From: JBIOWF01 sp044868295
GTDB lineage: Bacteria; Actinomycetota; Actinomycetes; Streptosporangiales; Streptosporangiaceae
Length of the DNA: 13,839 nt
Assembly (NCBI GenBank): GCA_044868295.1
Contig: JBIOWF010000250.1
Coordinates: forward strand, 1 to 13,839
Direction of reading: 5' to 3'
Below the pieces are notes generated by a model. The model saw only the letters and a program-made list of their open reading frames with translations. It searched no databases and was not told where the DNA came from. Positions 1 through 6,021 of this stretch are shown here, piece after piece (the first letter of the stretch is position 1; the number at the start of each line of letters is the position of its first letter). A program made the position numbers and the translations under genes.

Positions 1-22
1 GCGGGCCGGCCGTCGCCGTACT

Positions 23-99
23 TGGGGTGAGTGATGGGACTTGAACCCACGACATCCAGGACCACAACCTGGCGCTCTGCCAGCTGAGCTACACCCACC
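23..99 (-). tRNA. tRNA-His (GTG anticodon)
   Basis: Read on the minus strand this folds as a complete cloverleaf. The 7-bp acceptor stem pairs GTGGGTG with CACTCAC (one G-U pair). The D-arm is GCTC/GAGC, the anticodon stem CCAGG/CCTGG holds the loop TTGTGGT, and the T-arm carries TTCAAGT. The anticodon is GTG, which decodes CAC/CAT (His). Two further marks fit tRNA-His: an extra 5' G (G-1, base 99) opposite a C discriminator (base 26), and an encoded 3' CCA (bases 25-23). It lies directly downstream of orn on the same strand, an arrangement I recall from other actinobacteria. Confidence 0.97.
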
Positions 100-130
100 A
101 TGCCCGCCGCTCAGCGCGGCGTACGAAGAA

Positions 131-136
131 AGTGTA
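131..136 (-). promoter_or_regulatory. Candidate -10 element for tRNA-His
   Basis: Between orn and the tRNA the minus strand carries TACACT, a TANNNT-type -10 hexamer. It would place transcription start near base 124, giving a leader of about 25 nt before the mature tRNA. I see no convincing -35 element at the right distance, so this is weak. The tRNA could instead be processed from an orn read-through transcript. Confidence 0.3.
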
Positions 137-146
137 GCGGCAATTT

Positions 147-172
147 CGAGCTACTCGTTACGAGTTACTCGT
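147..172. repeat. Nested small inverted repeats at the end of orn
   Basis: CGAG and CTCG blocks alternate here. ACGAGT (160-165) and ACTCGT (167-172) form a near-perfect 13-base palindrome that reaches the first base of the orn stop codon. ACTCG (153-157 with its A at 153) can instead pair with CGAGT (161-165). A separate GC hairpin, CGCCGC/GCGGCG with a 5-nt loop, follows at 105-121. Either could form RNA structure between orn and tRNA-His, acting as a weak terminator or an RNase processing site. No T-run follows, so a classical terminator is not supported. Confidence 0.4.
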
Positions 173-768
173 CAGGAGGCCGAGATGGCGTCCGAGACCT
201 CGCGCGCCGTGGCCGAGTCCGGGCCCGGTTGGGGCACGAAAACAGCCGCCCGGTAATAGCGCAGCTCCCGGATGCTCTCGGTGATGTCGGCGAGCGCGCG
301 GTGCCCGCCCTGCTTTTCCGGGGAGGCGAAGTAGACGCGTGGATACCACCGCCTCGCCAGCTCCTTGATCGAGGACACGTCGATCATCCGGTAGTGCAGG
401 AAGGCGTCCACGACGGGCATGTCGCGCGCGATGAACGAGCGGTCCGTCGCGATCGAGTTGCCGCACAGCGGAGCCTTCTTGGGCTCGGACACGTGTCCGC
501 GGATGTACTCCAGCACGATGGCCTCGGCCTCGGCGAGCGTCACCCCGCCGGACAGCGCCTGCAGCAGCCCGGAGGCGGTGTGCATCTCCCGCACCACCTC
601 CGACATCTGCTCCAGCGACTCCGGCGGCGGCTTGATGACGATATCGACGCCTTCGTCCAGCTGGTTCAGCTCGCCGTCGGTGACGATACAGGCCACCTCG
701 ACGAGCGCGTCACGGCCGAGGTCGAGCCCGGTCATCTCACAGTCGATCCAGACCAGCAGGTCAGTCAT
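172..768 (-). CDS. orn: Oligoribonuclease (DEDDh 3'-5' exoribonuclease)
   Basis: Cytoplasmic exoribonuclease that finishes RNA decay by hydrolysing 2-5 nt oligoribonucleotides, including linearised cyclic dinucleotides (pGpG, pApA), to mononucleotides. The 198-aa product has the family's normal length. All DEDDh residues are visible: D9 and E11 in WIDCEMTG (Exo I), D109 in NSIATDRSF (Exo II), and H156 with D161 in GGHRALADI (Exo III). The ATG start sits 21 bases after the DUF2510 gene on the same strand. It has no clear Shine-Dalgarno, but a TACGCT hexamer (775-780) lies 6 nt upstream of the ATG, so a leaderless transcript is possible alongside read-through from the DUF2510 gene. tRNA-His follows. 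Identification is secure from motifs and synteny. Confidence 0.97.
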   Translation of the reverse strand: MTDLLVWIDCEMTGLDLGRDALVEVACIVTDGELNQLDEGVDIVIKPPPESLEQMSEVVREMHTASGLLQALSGGVTLAEAEAIVLEYIRGHVSEPKKAPLCGNSIATDRSFIARDMPVVDAFLHYRMIDVSSIKELARRWYPRVYFASPEKQGGHRALADITESIRELRYYRAAVFVPQPGPDSATAREVSDAISAS

Positions 769-774
769 GGGACA

Positions 775-780
775 AGCGTA
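775..780 (-). promoter_or_regulatory. Candidate -10 element for leaderless orn transcript
   Basis: TACGCT on the minus strand is a TANNNT hexamer ending 6 nt before the orn ATG. Transcription from it would start at or next to the start codon, which would explain the lack of a ribosome binding site. No clear -35 is seen, and TANNNT can occur by chance. Confidence 0.3.
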
Positions 781-789
781 GTAGGACGC

Positions 790-1758
790 TCAACTCGCTT
801 CGAGTGAGTCCAGCACGCGACCGATGACGGACTGGTCCAGATTGTCGGGCACGGAGATGTAAAGGAGCGACGGGCGCTGCCCCGCACCCCGATCCACCAG
901 CACGAACGCGCCCCTCTCCGTCTTCCACTTCCAGCCGTTGGCCTTCGCCTGCTGGGTGAAGTCCATCTCGAACTCCGTCACCCAGGCATCGTGACCGCTC
1001 ACCTTCATGGGCTCGTTTCGCAGGATCTTCCGCTCGTGCTGGGGCGCGTAGAAGAGCCCCTCATAGCCGAGAAGCACAGAGGCGACCGTGTTACCCATGT
1101 CCTGGGTGCCGGTGTAGGGCACGGGCCGCGGGAGGACCGCCGCGTACACCGAGCCGACCCAGTCGCCGTCCTTGCCGTCGTAGTTCTTCTGTGAGATGGC
1201 CATGTAGCCGCTCGTCCACTGCGGCACCTCGAGGTTGGCCGGATTGTTGATGTCCGACGACTTGGGAACCAGCCACGGGTCGCCGGGGAAGGCGTAGGAG
1301 AGCCCCGTCACGGGGTCGGTGATCCGGCCATCCGACGGCTGGGGCAGCTCGCGCGGCGCCGCGGCTGACTGCGAGGGCGTCGGCTCGGGTAACGGCGTCT
1401 CCGGCGCGGCGGACGGAGTGGACGAGCCGGTGATCGTCGTCCCGCGGTTGTGGACGAAGAAGACGACGCCGCCGATCACCAGCGCGAGCGCGACGAGGAT
1501 GGCGACGCCGCCCAGGACCCACGGCCAGAACGAGGTCGTCTGCGGCTGGGCGCCGAATTGGGGCACCGGAAGCTGCGCGGTCTGCCCCGGAGAACCCCAC
1601 TGGCCCGGCTGGGCGGCCTGCTGGGCGCCGGGCTGAGTGCCCTGCGCCCCCGGCTGCTCAATCGGGTGGGTCGCGTCGGTCCACTGGGACCCGTCCCACC
1701 AGCGCAACTGGGGGGAACCGTACGGGTCGGGGTACCACCCGGCGGGAGTCGTCGTCAT
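790..1758 (-). CDS. DUF2510 domain single-pass membrane protein
   Basis: The 322-aa product starts with a DUF2510 module (about residues 5-33, GWYPDP followed by a WWDGSQWT motif), a short Trp-rich domain found at the cytoplasmic end of many actinobacterial membrane proteins. A Gln/Pro/Gly-rich linker (37-75) and one hydrophobic helix (about 79-102) follow. After that comes a Ser/Thr/Pro-rich stalk (108-140) and a soluble domain of about 180 residues predicted to lie outside the membrane. There are no signal-peptide features; the single helix should give an N-in/C-out topology. I do not recognise the outer domain, so the function is unknown. The ATG is preceded by a TAATCT box at 7-nt spacing and an inverted repeat rather than a ribosome binding site, so the mRNA is probably leaderless and specifically regulated. 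The gene probably reads into orn. Confidence 0.88.
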   Translation of the reverse strand: MTTTPAGWYPDPYGSPQLRWWDGSQWTDATHPIEQPGAQGTQPGAQQAAQPGQWGSPGQTAQLPVPQFGAQPQTTSFWPWVLGGVAILVALALVIGGVVFFVHNRGTTITGSSTPSAAPETPLPEPTPSQSAAAPRELPQPSDGRITDPVTGLSYAFPGDPWLVPKSSDINNPANLEVPQWTSGYMAISQKNYDGKDGDWVGSVYAAVLPRPVPYTGTQDMGNTVASVLLGYEGLFYAPQHERKILRNEPMKVSGHDAWVTEFEMDFTQQAKANGWKWKTERGAFVLVDRGAGQRPSLLYISVPDNLDQSVIGRVLDSLEAS

Positions 1759-1765
1759 GCGGGTC

Positions 1766-1771
1766 AGATTA
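1766..1771 (-). promoter_or_regulatory. Candidate -10 element for leaderless DUF2510 gene
   Basis: TAATCT on the minus strand (consensus TANNNT) ends exactly 7 nt before the ATG at 1758, so transcription would start at or beside the start codon. The adjacent inverted repeat at 1772-1798 fills the expected -35/-10 spacer. Confidence 0.5.
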
Positions 1772-1798
1772 GCAATCTCCGAAGTTGCAGGAGATTGC
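1772..1798. promoter_or_regulatory. Perfect 9-9-9 inverted repeat, candidate operator
   Basis: GCAATCTCC (1772-1780) and GGAGATTGC (1790-1798) are exact reverse complements separated by 9 bases, giving 18-bp centre-to-centre spacing. The repeat directly abuts the candidate -10 of the DUF2510 gene and spans the -35 region. That geometry is typical of an operator for a dimeric repressor. If it were transcribed it could form a hairpin, but the leaderless start would lie downstream of it. It is notably AT-richer than its surroundings. The cognate regulator is not identifiable here. Confidence 0.5.
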
Positions 1799-1801
1799 CG
1801 G

Positions 1802-1824
1802 AAATGCAGTTGAGATCAGCATTT
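1802..1824. repeat. Short inverted repeat downstream of the ligase-like gene
   Basis: AAATGC (1802-1807) pairs with GCATTT (1819-1824) around an 11-base loop, in the AT-richer gap between the ligase-like gene and the DUF2510 gene. It could be a weak 3' end structure for the ligase-like gene or part of the DUF2510 control region. The 6-bp arms are short enough to arise by chance. Confidence 0.25.
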
Positions 1825-1892
1825 TCGCGCGACGAGCGCCCGCGTGCCGGAGCGGATGCCGGGCAGGAGCGGACCCCACCGGCCGGGAGCCG

Positions 1893-2786
1893 TCACCATT
1901 CCTCCCGCGTCACCTCGTGCGGCTCCTCATTCGCCCTGGTGCCCCGCCAGGACGGGTGGCGCAGATGGTGCTCGCCCGTCCACTCGGCGTACTGCACCTC
2001 GCCCACGAGCACCGGCTCCACCCAGCGCGCGCCACGCGTTTCCTCGCGAGGCAGGTGTTCGTCGAACGGCGGCTTGGCCCGCTCCAGCGGCGCCAGGCGG
2101 TCGGCCAGGTCGCCCAGCGCCGCCTCGGTCAGTCCCGCCCCCACGCTGCCGGCATACACCAGCCGTCCCCCTTCGTAGACGCCGAGGAGCAGCGCGTCGA
2201 TCATGTCGATACGGTGGCCCTCGCCTGGTTTCCACCCGCAGACGATGACCTCCTGGGTGCGGGCGTTGTCGACCTTCACCCAGTCGGCGCCGCGCCGGCC
2301 GGGCCGGTAGACCGAGTCGAGCCGCTTGGACACTATCCCCTTGAGCTCGAGTCGCCGGGACTCCTCCAGCACGTGGGCGCCCCCGGCGCTGTAGTAGGGC
2401 GGGACGTCCCAGTGGGCACCGGCGTGGACGAGGTCCTCCAGCAGGCCCCGGCGGGCGGTGTACGGCAGCCGGGTCGAGGTGGCGGCGTCGACGTGCAGGA
2501 CGTCGAACAACAGGAAGGTCGTCGGCCCGCCCTGCTCGTCGAACGTGACGATCTCCCCATCGAGCACCAGCTCATGGCGGCCCACCGATCGGGCGAGCGG
2601 GAGCAGTTCGGGGTGGGCGCGTGTGATCTCCTTCGCGTCGCGGGAGAACAGCCGGAGCCGGCCGCCCTCGATGTAGGCGAGGGCGCGGACCCCGTCCCAC
2701 TGCATCTCGTGGGCGTAGTCCTCGTCCGGTTCCGGCAGCGCGCCGGGCCGGGCCGTCATCGGCGAGTACACCGGCAGTTCCCCCAC
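1893..2786 (-). CDS. ATP-dependent DNA ligase-like protein, probably catalytically dead
   Basis: The 297-aa product follows the LigC / LigD-ligase-domain plan: an adenylation domain (about 10-172), then an OB-fold domain (about 176-285) with TQEVIVCGW and HPSWRGTR. Family members seal DNA nicks through a lysyl-AMP intermediate. Here motif I (K-x-D-G-x-R in active enzymes) reads QWDGVR, so the adenylated lysine is Gln29. Motif III (LVLDGEIV, 73-80) and IIIa (FLLFDVL, 91-97) are kept, but the roughly 20-25 residues normally between them, including the FxxLQxRMH segment, are absent. Motif IV reads LKGIVSKR (Glu to Lys149) and motif V WVKVD (second Lys to Asp173). The frame is intact, so the protein is presumably made. 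It may be a DNA-binding or structural relic of an NHEJ-type ligase, or a divergent paralogue family. The GTG start at 2786 lacks a clear ribosome binding site; ATG at 2759 (Met10) is an alternative. Confidence 0.85.
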   Translation of the reverse strand: MGELPVYSPMTARPGALPEPDEDYAHEMQWDGVRALAYIEGGRLRLFSRDAKEITRAHPELLPLARSVGRHELVLDGEIVTFDEQGGPTTFLLFDVLHVDAATSTRLPYTARRGLLEDLVHAGAHWDVPPYYSAGGAHVLEESRRLELKGIVSKRLDSVYRPGRRGADWVKVDNARTQEVIVCGWKPGEGHRIDMIDALLLGVYEGGRLVYAGSVGAGLTEAALGDLADRLAPLERAKPPFDEHLPREETRGARWVEPVLVGEVQYAEWTGEHHLRHPSWRGTRANEEPHEVTREEW

Positions 2787-2841
2787 ACGCCGGTGGTACC
2801 CCGGCAGGAGATCGGTACCGCGCGATGCCCGAGGCGGGAAC

Positions 2842-2875
2842 CCGGGCGGGGGATGACCAGGCGCTCGCCGCCCGG
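2842..2875. terminator. GC-rich hairpin downstream of the pseudokinase gene
   Basis: CCGGGCGG (2842-2849) and CCGCCCGG (2868-2875) form a perfect 8-bp stem around an 18-nt loop, between the pseudokinase stop codon and the ligase-like gene start. There is no T-tract, as is common in GC-rich actinobacteria, so the terminator role is only inferred. It could equally be a structured leader of the ligase-like gene. Confidence 0.35.
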
Positions 2876-2912
2876 CCCGGGGCGCCCGGCAGGCAGGCCG
2901 CGCTGGAGGCGG

Positions 2913-2969
2913 GGGGTCAGCCCGAGCTCGGGGCCTGGGCAGGGGTCAGCCCGAGGCCGGAGCCTGGGC
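2913..2969. repeat. Imperfect tandem repeat, two 28-base copies with 29-base period
   Basis: Copy one (2913-2940) and copy two (2942-2969) both begin GGGGTCAGCCCGAG and end GCCTGGGC, differing at a few central bases. They lie in the non-coding gap just after the pseudokinase gene. The likely origin is slippage duplication. No coding role is visible. Confidence 0.6.
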
Positions 2970-2986
2970 GGCGGGTTACTCCCGGC

Positions 2987-4357
2987 TCAACACTTGTAGG
3001 AGAAGCTCGCCTTGTCCTGGATCGGCTTCCCCGTCGTGGTGGGCGAGAGCACCCGCAAGGTGGCGGTGCCCTTGAACCTTCCGGTCCCCGTGACCTTCCA
3101 GTGCAGCGGAAGCTCGACGGAGCCGGCTCCAGAGATCACCCGCTGCTCCTGCTCGGGTAGTTTCTGCCCGTCGCTGCGCAGCCAGATGTAGCGGATGGTC
3201 CCCGCTCCGCCGTTCGTGGTGACCCTGCCGATGATGTTCGCGGTGCCGTCGCAGCTCAGCGCCTTTTTCGGAGCCTGGACGTTCACCTCGCGCACCGCGA
3301 CCGCCGCGTCCGGCGTCTGGCGCAGCCAGAGGATGACGGCCGCGAGGATGATCGTGAACAGCAGCGTCCCGGCCCAGGCCGTCGTCCGCTTGCGCCGCCG
3401 CCGCGGCCGTACGCCCGCGGCCGCCTCCTGCAGGCGGCGCGTCTCCATCTGGTTTCGCCCGGACCGCCAGACCTGTGCGGCCGTCGTGTCGTTCGGCACG
3501 CCCGGGCCGAACCGTACGGACGTCTGCCCGGGCGGCTCCTCCCGCAAGGACTCCTGCCTCGACTGAGGTGGGGCCAGTAACGTGATGATCTCGCCGGTGT
3601 CCGGGGCGGGCGGCGGAGGAGATGTGGGCACCTCCGCGGCCGCCCACCAGTGGAGGGTCTCGACCAGCCGCTCCCTGGTGGTGAACCCGGATGGCAGGAC
3701 GTCGCGCCCGGCGAGCAGGGTGTCGCGGGCGGCACCCAGCCCGTGGAGGGAGGCGGTGGCGGCGGCCCGCTCGAACAGATCGGCCGCGTGGCCGTGCGCC
3801 CAGCTCGCGGCCAGACCCCTCGCCAGCGCCGCCCAGGCGGCGATGTCACGTTCCCGGGACACGGGCTCCTCGCGAAGCGCCTCCAGGAGGCCGCGTTCGG
3901 CGAGGAGTGCCGAACCGTCGTCACCGATCACCACGGTGCCCGGATGCAGGGCGCCGTGGGTGAGCCCTCCGGCGTGCAGGCCGAGCAGGGCCTGCGCGGT
4001 CTCCACCATGATCGTGCCGGCGCTGCCCGAATCCGGGCGGTTGCCGCCCTCGGTGAGCAGGTTGGCGACGGTGGGCATGGCGCGGCGGCCGGTGATCAGC
4101 CAGATGTCTCCGCGCGCCGTCACCAGGTCCGCGATCGGCAGCAGACCGGTCAGGCCGGTCTGCTGCAGCCGCCGGTCGGCGGTGACGACGGTGATCAGCC
4201 GCGTCCTGGCCGCGGGTTCGGCGACGAGACGCGCGTCGAACCGCAGCACCCCTGAAGGCGCCCCCGCCGGTGACACCGCGTCGTGCCATGTGCCGATCTC
4301 GCTGGCCCGGGTCCGGCCGGTGAGCCGGTGGCCGGCGATGGTCGAGCCGTCCTGCAT
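2987..4357 (-). CDS. Membrane-anchored pseudokinase with extracellular Ig-like domain
   Basis: The 456-aa product has a degenerate protein-kinase-like domain (about 1-240). There is a hinge-like WLITGRR (86-92) and a catalytic-loop relic HGALHPGT (134-141) where an active kinase has HRDxKPEN. The DFG position reads AERG (153-156), and no VAIK-type lysine is obvious. The Asp, Lys and Asn needed for phosphotransfer are therefore missing. A variable linker rich in Pro and Arg leads to one transmembrane helix (about 327-346) after a basic stop (RRRRKR). The roughly 105-residue C-terminal outer domain carries two cysteines (369 and the final residue 456) and a VTTNGGAGTIRYIWLRSDG-type segment that I recall from actinobacterial Ig-like ectodomains. 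The ATG directly abuts the stop codon of the upstream kinase (TAGATG) and has no strong ribosome binding site, so translation is probably coupled. A likely role is a partner or allosteric regulator of the neighbouring kinases (inference). Confidence 0.85.
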   Translation of the reverse strand: MQDGSTIAGHRLTGRTRASEIGTWHDAVSPAGAPSGVLRFDARLVAEPAARTRLITVVTADRRLQQTGLTGLLPIADLVTARGDIWLITGRRAMPTVANLLTEGGNRPDSGSAGTIMVETAQALLGLHAGGLTHGALHPGTVVIGDDGSALLAERGLLEALREEPVSRERDIAAWAALARGLAASWAHGHAADLFERAAATASLHGLGAARDTLLAGRDVLPSGFTTRERLVETLHWWAAAEVPTSPPPPAPDTGEIITLLAPPQSRQESLREEPPGQTSVRFGPGVPNDTTAAQVWRSGRNQMETRRLQEAAAGVRPRRRRKRTTAWAGTLLFTIILAAVILWLRQTPDAAVAVREVNVQAPKKALSCDGTANIIGRVTTNGGAGTIRYIWLRSDGQKLPEQEQRVISGAGSVELPLHWKVTGTGRFKGTATLRVLSPTTTGKPIQDKASFSYKC

Positions 4358-5923
4358 CTACCGCCGCCTTCGGAGCCGTCCCGTCATACGCTTCATGGCA
4401 AGTGTGGCGGGCACGAGCCCGGTCGTCATCAGGCCGATGGCGAACAGTGCCACCGGCACCGTGGCCGGATCCGGCATCGGGGTCTCCGTAGCCGCCGACG
4501 TGCTCTGGTTTCCAAGGGTGGTCGTGGGAGCGCCGGTCGGCATCGTGGGCTGGGAGGTGCCTGGCTGACCTCCAGGGGTGGCGGTCACGGTTTCGTCCGG
4601 TTCCGGCGTGGGGCTGCTGGACTTGTCCGGCCTGGGTTTCGGTTTGGCCGTCGTCGGTTTCTTCGAGGGTGTCCTGGTCGGGAGGGGTATCGGCGGTCGG
4701 GTGGTCGAGGGTACGCCGGTCACGGTGGGGGTCGGGCTGGGGGCCCGGCGGCTCTTGCGGGGGGATGGGGATGGGGTCTCGGTGGGCTCCGGCGGGACGG
4801 TTTCCTCAGGTTCGGGGGTGCCGGTGTCGACGGCGGTGGGCCTGGCCGGCGACACGACGGAAGTGTTGGCCTGCGGTGTGGTGTCGCTGACCGAATTGAC
4901 CAGTACGACGGTCCCTCCAGCGATCACCGCCATCAAGATCGTGGTGAGGCCGATCCTTATCCCGGCCTTGCCGAACAATCCTCCGCCGAAGGACTCGGAC
5001 TCGGATTCGGCGAGCGTCGTGCCGAGATCGGGCGCCGAGCCGGTCAGCGGGAAGAACGGCAGCAGGAGGCCGGCCAGCGCGGCGAGGCGGCCCCGTCCGC
5101 GCTCTTCCCAGCCGGCGCCGTACGCGTCACCGGCGACCCTCTCCAGCTCCCGGAGGAACGCCTCGGCCGAGGCGGGCCGGTCGGACGGATGCTTGGCCAT
5201 GCCGCGCTCGATCAGCCGCTGCAGCCCCGGTGGCACCTGCTCCACCGGGGGAGGCATGGCCTGGTGCTGACGGGCCAGGGCGGCGAGGTTCTGCGCGCGG
5301 AAGGGCCGGGTCCCGGTGAGGCACTCGAAGAAGACGATCGTGGCGGCGTAGACGTCGGTGGCCGGTCCGGCGACGCCGCCCGACCACTGTTCCGGGGCCA
5401 TGTACGGCGGGGTCCCGGACAGGCTCACCCCTTCTCCGGCACGAGCGGCTATGCCGAAGTCGACGAGCTTGCTGGTGCCGTCGATCTCGACCATCACGTT
5501 CTCGGGCTTGTAGTCCCGGTGCACCACGCCGATGCTGTGCGCGGAGGCCAGGCCCAGCAGCGATCCCTTGAGCACGGTGAGCGCGGCCTCGGGGCCTGTC
5601 GGGCCTTCCGAGCGGAGCATCGCGCGCAGTGACACGCCGTCGACGAGCTCCATGACGATGGCCGCGCCCTGGGGCGACTCCACGTAGTCGTAGAAGCGGG
5701 CGGCGTGCGGGTTGGGCTCCATCATCGCCAGCAGGTGCGCCTCGTGCCGGAACCGGGCGAGGAAGTTGAGATCGGCGCGAAGCTCGGCGGAGAGATACTT
5801 GATGGCCATCAACTTGTCGTCGGAGTCGCGCCGCGCCAGCACAACTCGACCGGCACCGCCCGTGCCCAGGTCTCGCATCTCCGTGTAACCGGGGACATTC
5901 CAGGCGTTCGTCTGGTCGTACAT
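4358..5923 (-). CDS. Transmembrane Ser/Thr protein kinase with Pro/Thr-rich outer segment
   Basis: A 521-aa Hanks-type kinase (PknB-like class). The kinase domain (about 12-265) has a glycine loop LGTGGAGRV (19-27), catalytic Lys42 (AIKYL), HRDYKPEN (135-142), DFG (155-157) and APE (176-178), so it looks active. The activation segment is short and holds only Ser167 and Ser169 before GTPPY. A juxtamembrane stretch, GWEERGRGRLAALAG onward (271-295), is shared with the next kinase. A transmembrane helix (about 322-343) leads to a roughly 140-residue Pro/Thr/Ser/Lys-rich segment without a folded domain. A second hydrophobic helix (about 489-509) ends in KRMTGRLRRRR. The outer segment is thus held at both ends, which suggests wall or crowding sensing rather than ligand binding (inference). 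AAAGGAG lies 5-6 nt before the ATG. No sortase LPxTG is visible. Confidence 0.95.
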   Translation of the reverse strand: MYDQTNAWNVPGYTEMRDLGTGGAGRVVLARRDSDDKLMAIKYLSAELRADLNFLARFRHEAHLLAMMEPNPHAARFYDYVESPQGAAIVMELVDGVSLRAMLRSEGPTGPEAALTVLKGSLLGLASAHSIGVVHRDYKPENVMVEIDGTSKLVDFGIAARAGEGVSLSGTPPYMAPEQWSGGVAGPATDVYAATIVFFECLTGTRPFRAQNLAALARQHQAMPPPVEQVPPGLQRLIERGMAKHPSDRPASAEAFLRELERVAGDAYGAGWEERGRGRLAALAGLLLPFFPLTGSAPDLGTTLAESESESFGGGLFGKAGIRIGLTTILMAVIAGGTVVLVNSVSDTTPQANTSVVSPARPTAVDTGTPEPEETVPPEPTETPSPSPRKSRRAPSPTPTVTGVPSTTRPPIPLPTRTPSKKPTTAKPKPRPDKSSSPTPEPDETVTATPGGQPGTSQPTMPTGAPTTTLGNQSTSAATETPMPDPATVPVALFAIGLMTTGLVPATLAMKRMTGRLRRRR

Positions 5924-5946
5924 CCGGTCTCCTTTTGTGACGAGAA

Positions 5947-5959
5947 CCGAAAAATTCGG
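5947..5959. repeat. Short palindrome in the kinase leader
   Basis: CCGAA (5947-5951) pairs with TTCGG (5955-5959) around three A/T bases. It lies between the candidate promoter and the ribosome binding site of the 4358-5923 kinase. It may be a small leader hairpin or an operator half. It is short and could be chance. Confidence 0.3.
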
Positions 5960-5986
5960 GATCGGCTAACCTCGTGTGGATCAATA

Positions 5987-6015
5987 GTTATGGAACAGTA
6001 GTGAATTCCTATCAA
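5987..6015 (-). promoter_or_regulatory. Candidate sigma70-type promoter for the second kinase and pseudokinase
   Basis: On the minus strand TTGATA (6010-6015, 5 of 6 to the TTGACA consensus) is followed after 17 bases by CATAAC (5987-5992, 4 of 6 to TATAAT). It sits in the distinctly AT-rich gap between the two kinase genes. Transcription would start near 5980, leaving a leader of about 57 nt with a good ribosome binding site. It would let the kinase-pseudokinase pair be expressed independently of the upstream kinase. Confidence 0.4.
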
Positions 6016-6021
6016 AGCCGC

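Noticed and set aside
1..22. Left edge beyond the tRNA
   Set aside because: Too short to assign; GC-rich with no clear terminator.
2787..2986. Possible small gene in the 200-base gap
   Set aside because: Only a GC hairpin and a tandem repeat are visible; no open frame has a start context or coding character.
1785..2999. 404-codon plus-strand open frame opposite the ligase-like gene
   Set aside because: No recognisable motif, and the opposite strand carries the ligase fold motifs. The frame also runs through the intergenic gap, as GC-driven shadows do.
4358..4480. Sortase-type wall anchor at the end of the second kinase
   Set aside because: A hydrophobic helix and Arg tail are present, but no LPxTG or LAxTG-like pentapeptide precedes them, so a second membrane helix is the simpler reading.
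4283..5632. Long plus-strand open frame opposite the second kinase
   Set aside because: Its translation is low-complexity Gly/Arg/His-rich, while the minus strand encodes an unmistakable kinase with all catalytic motifs. It is a by-product of high GC at third codon positions.
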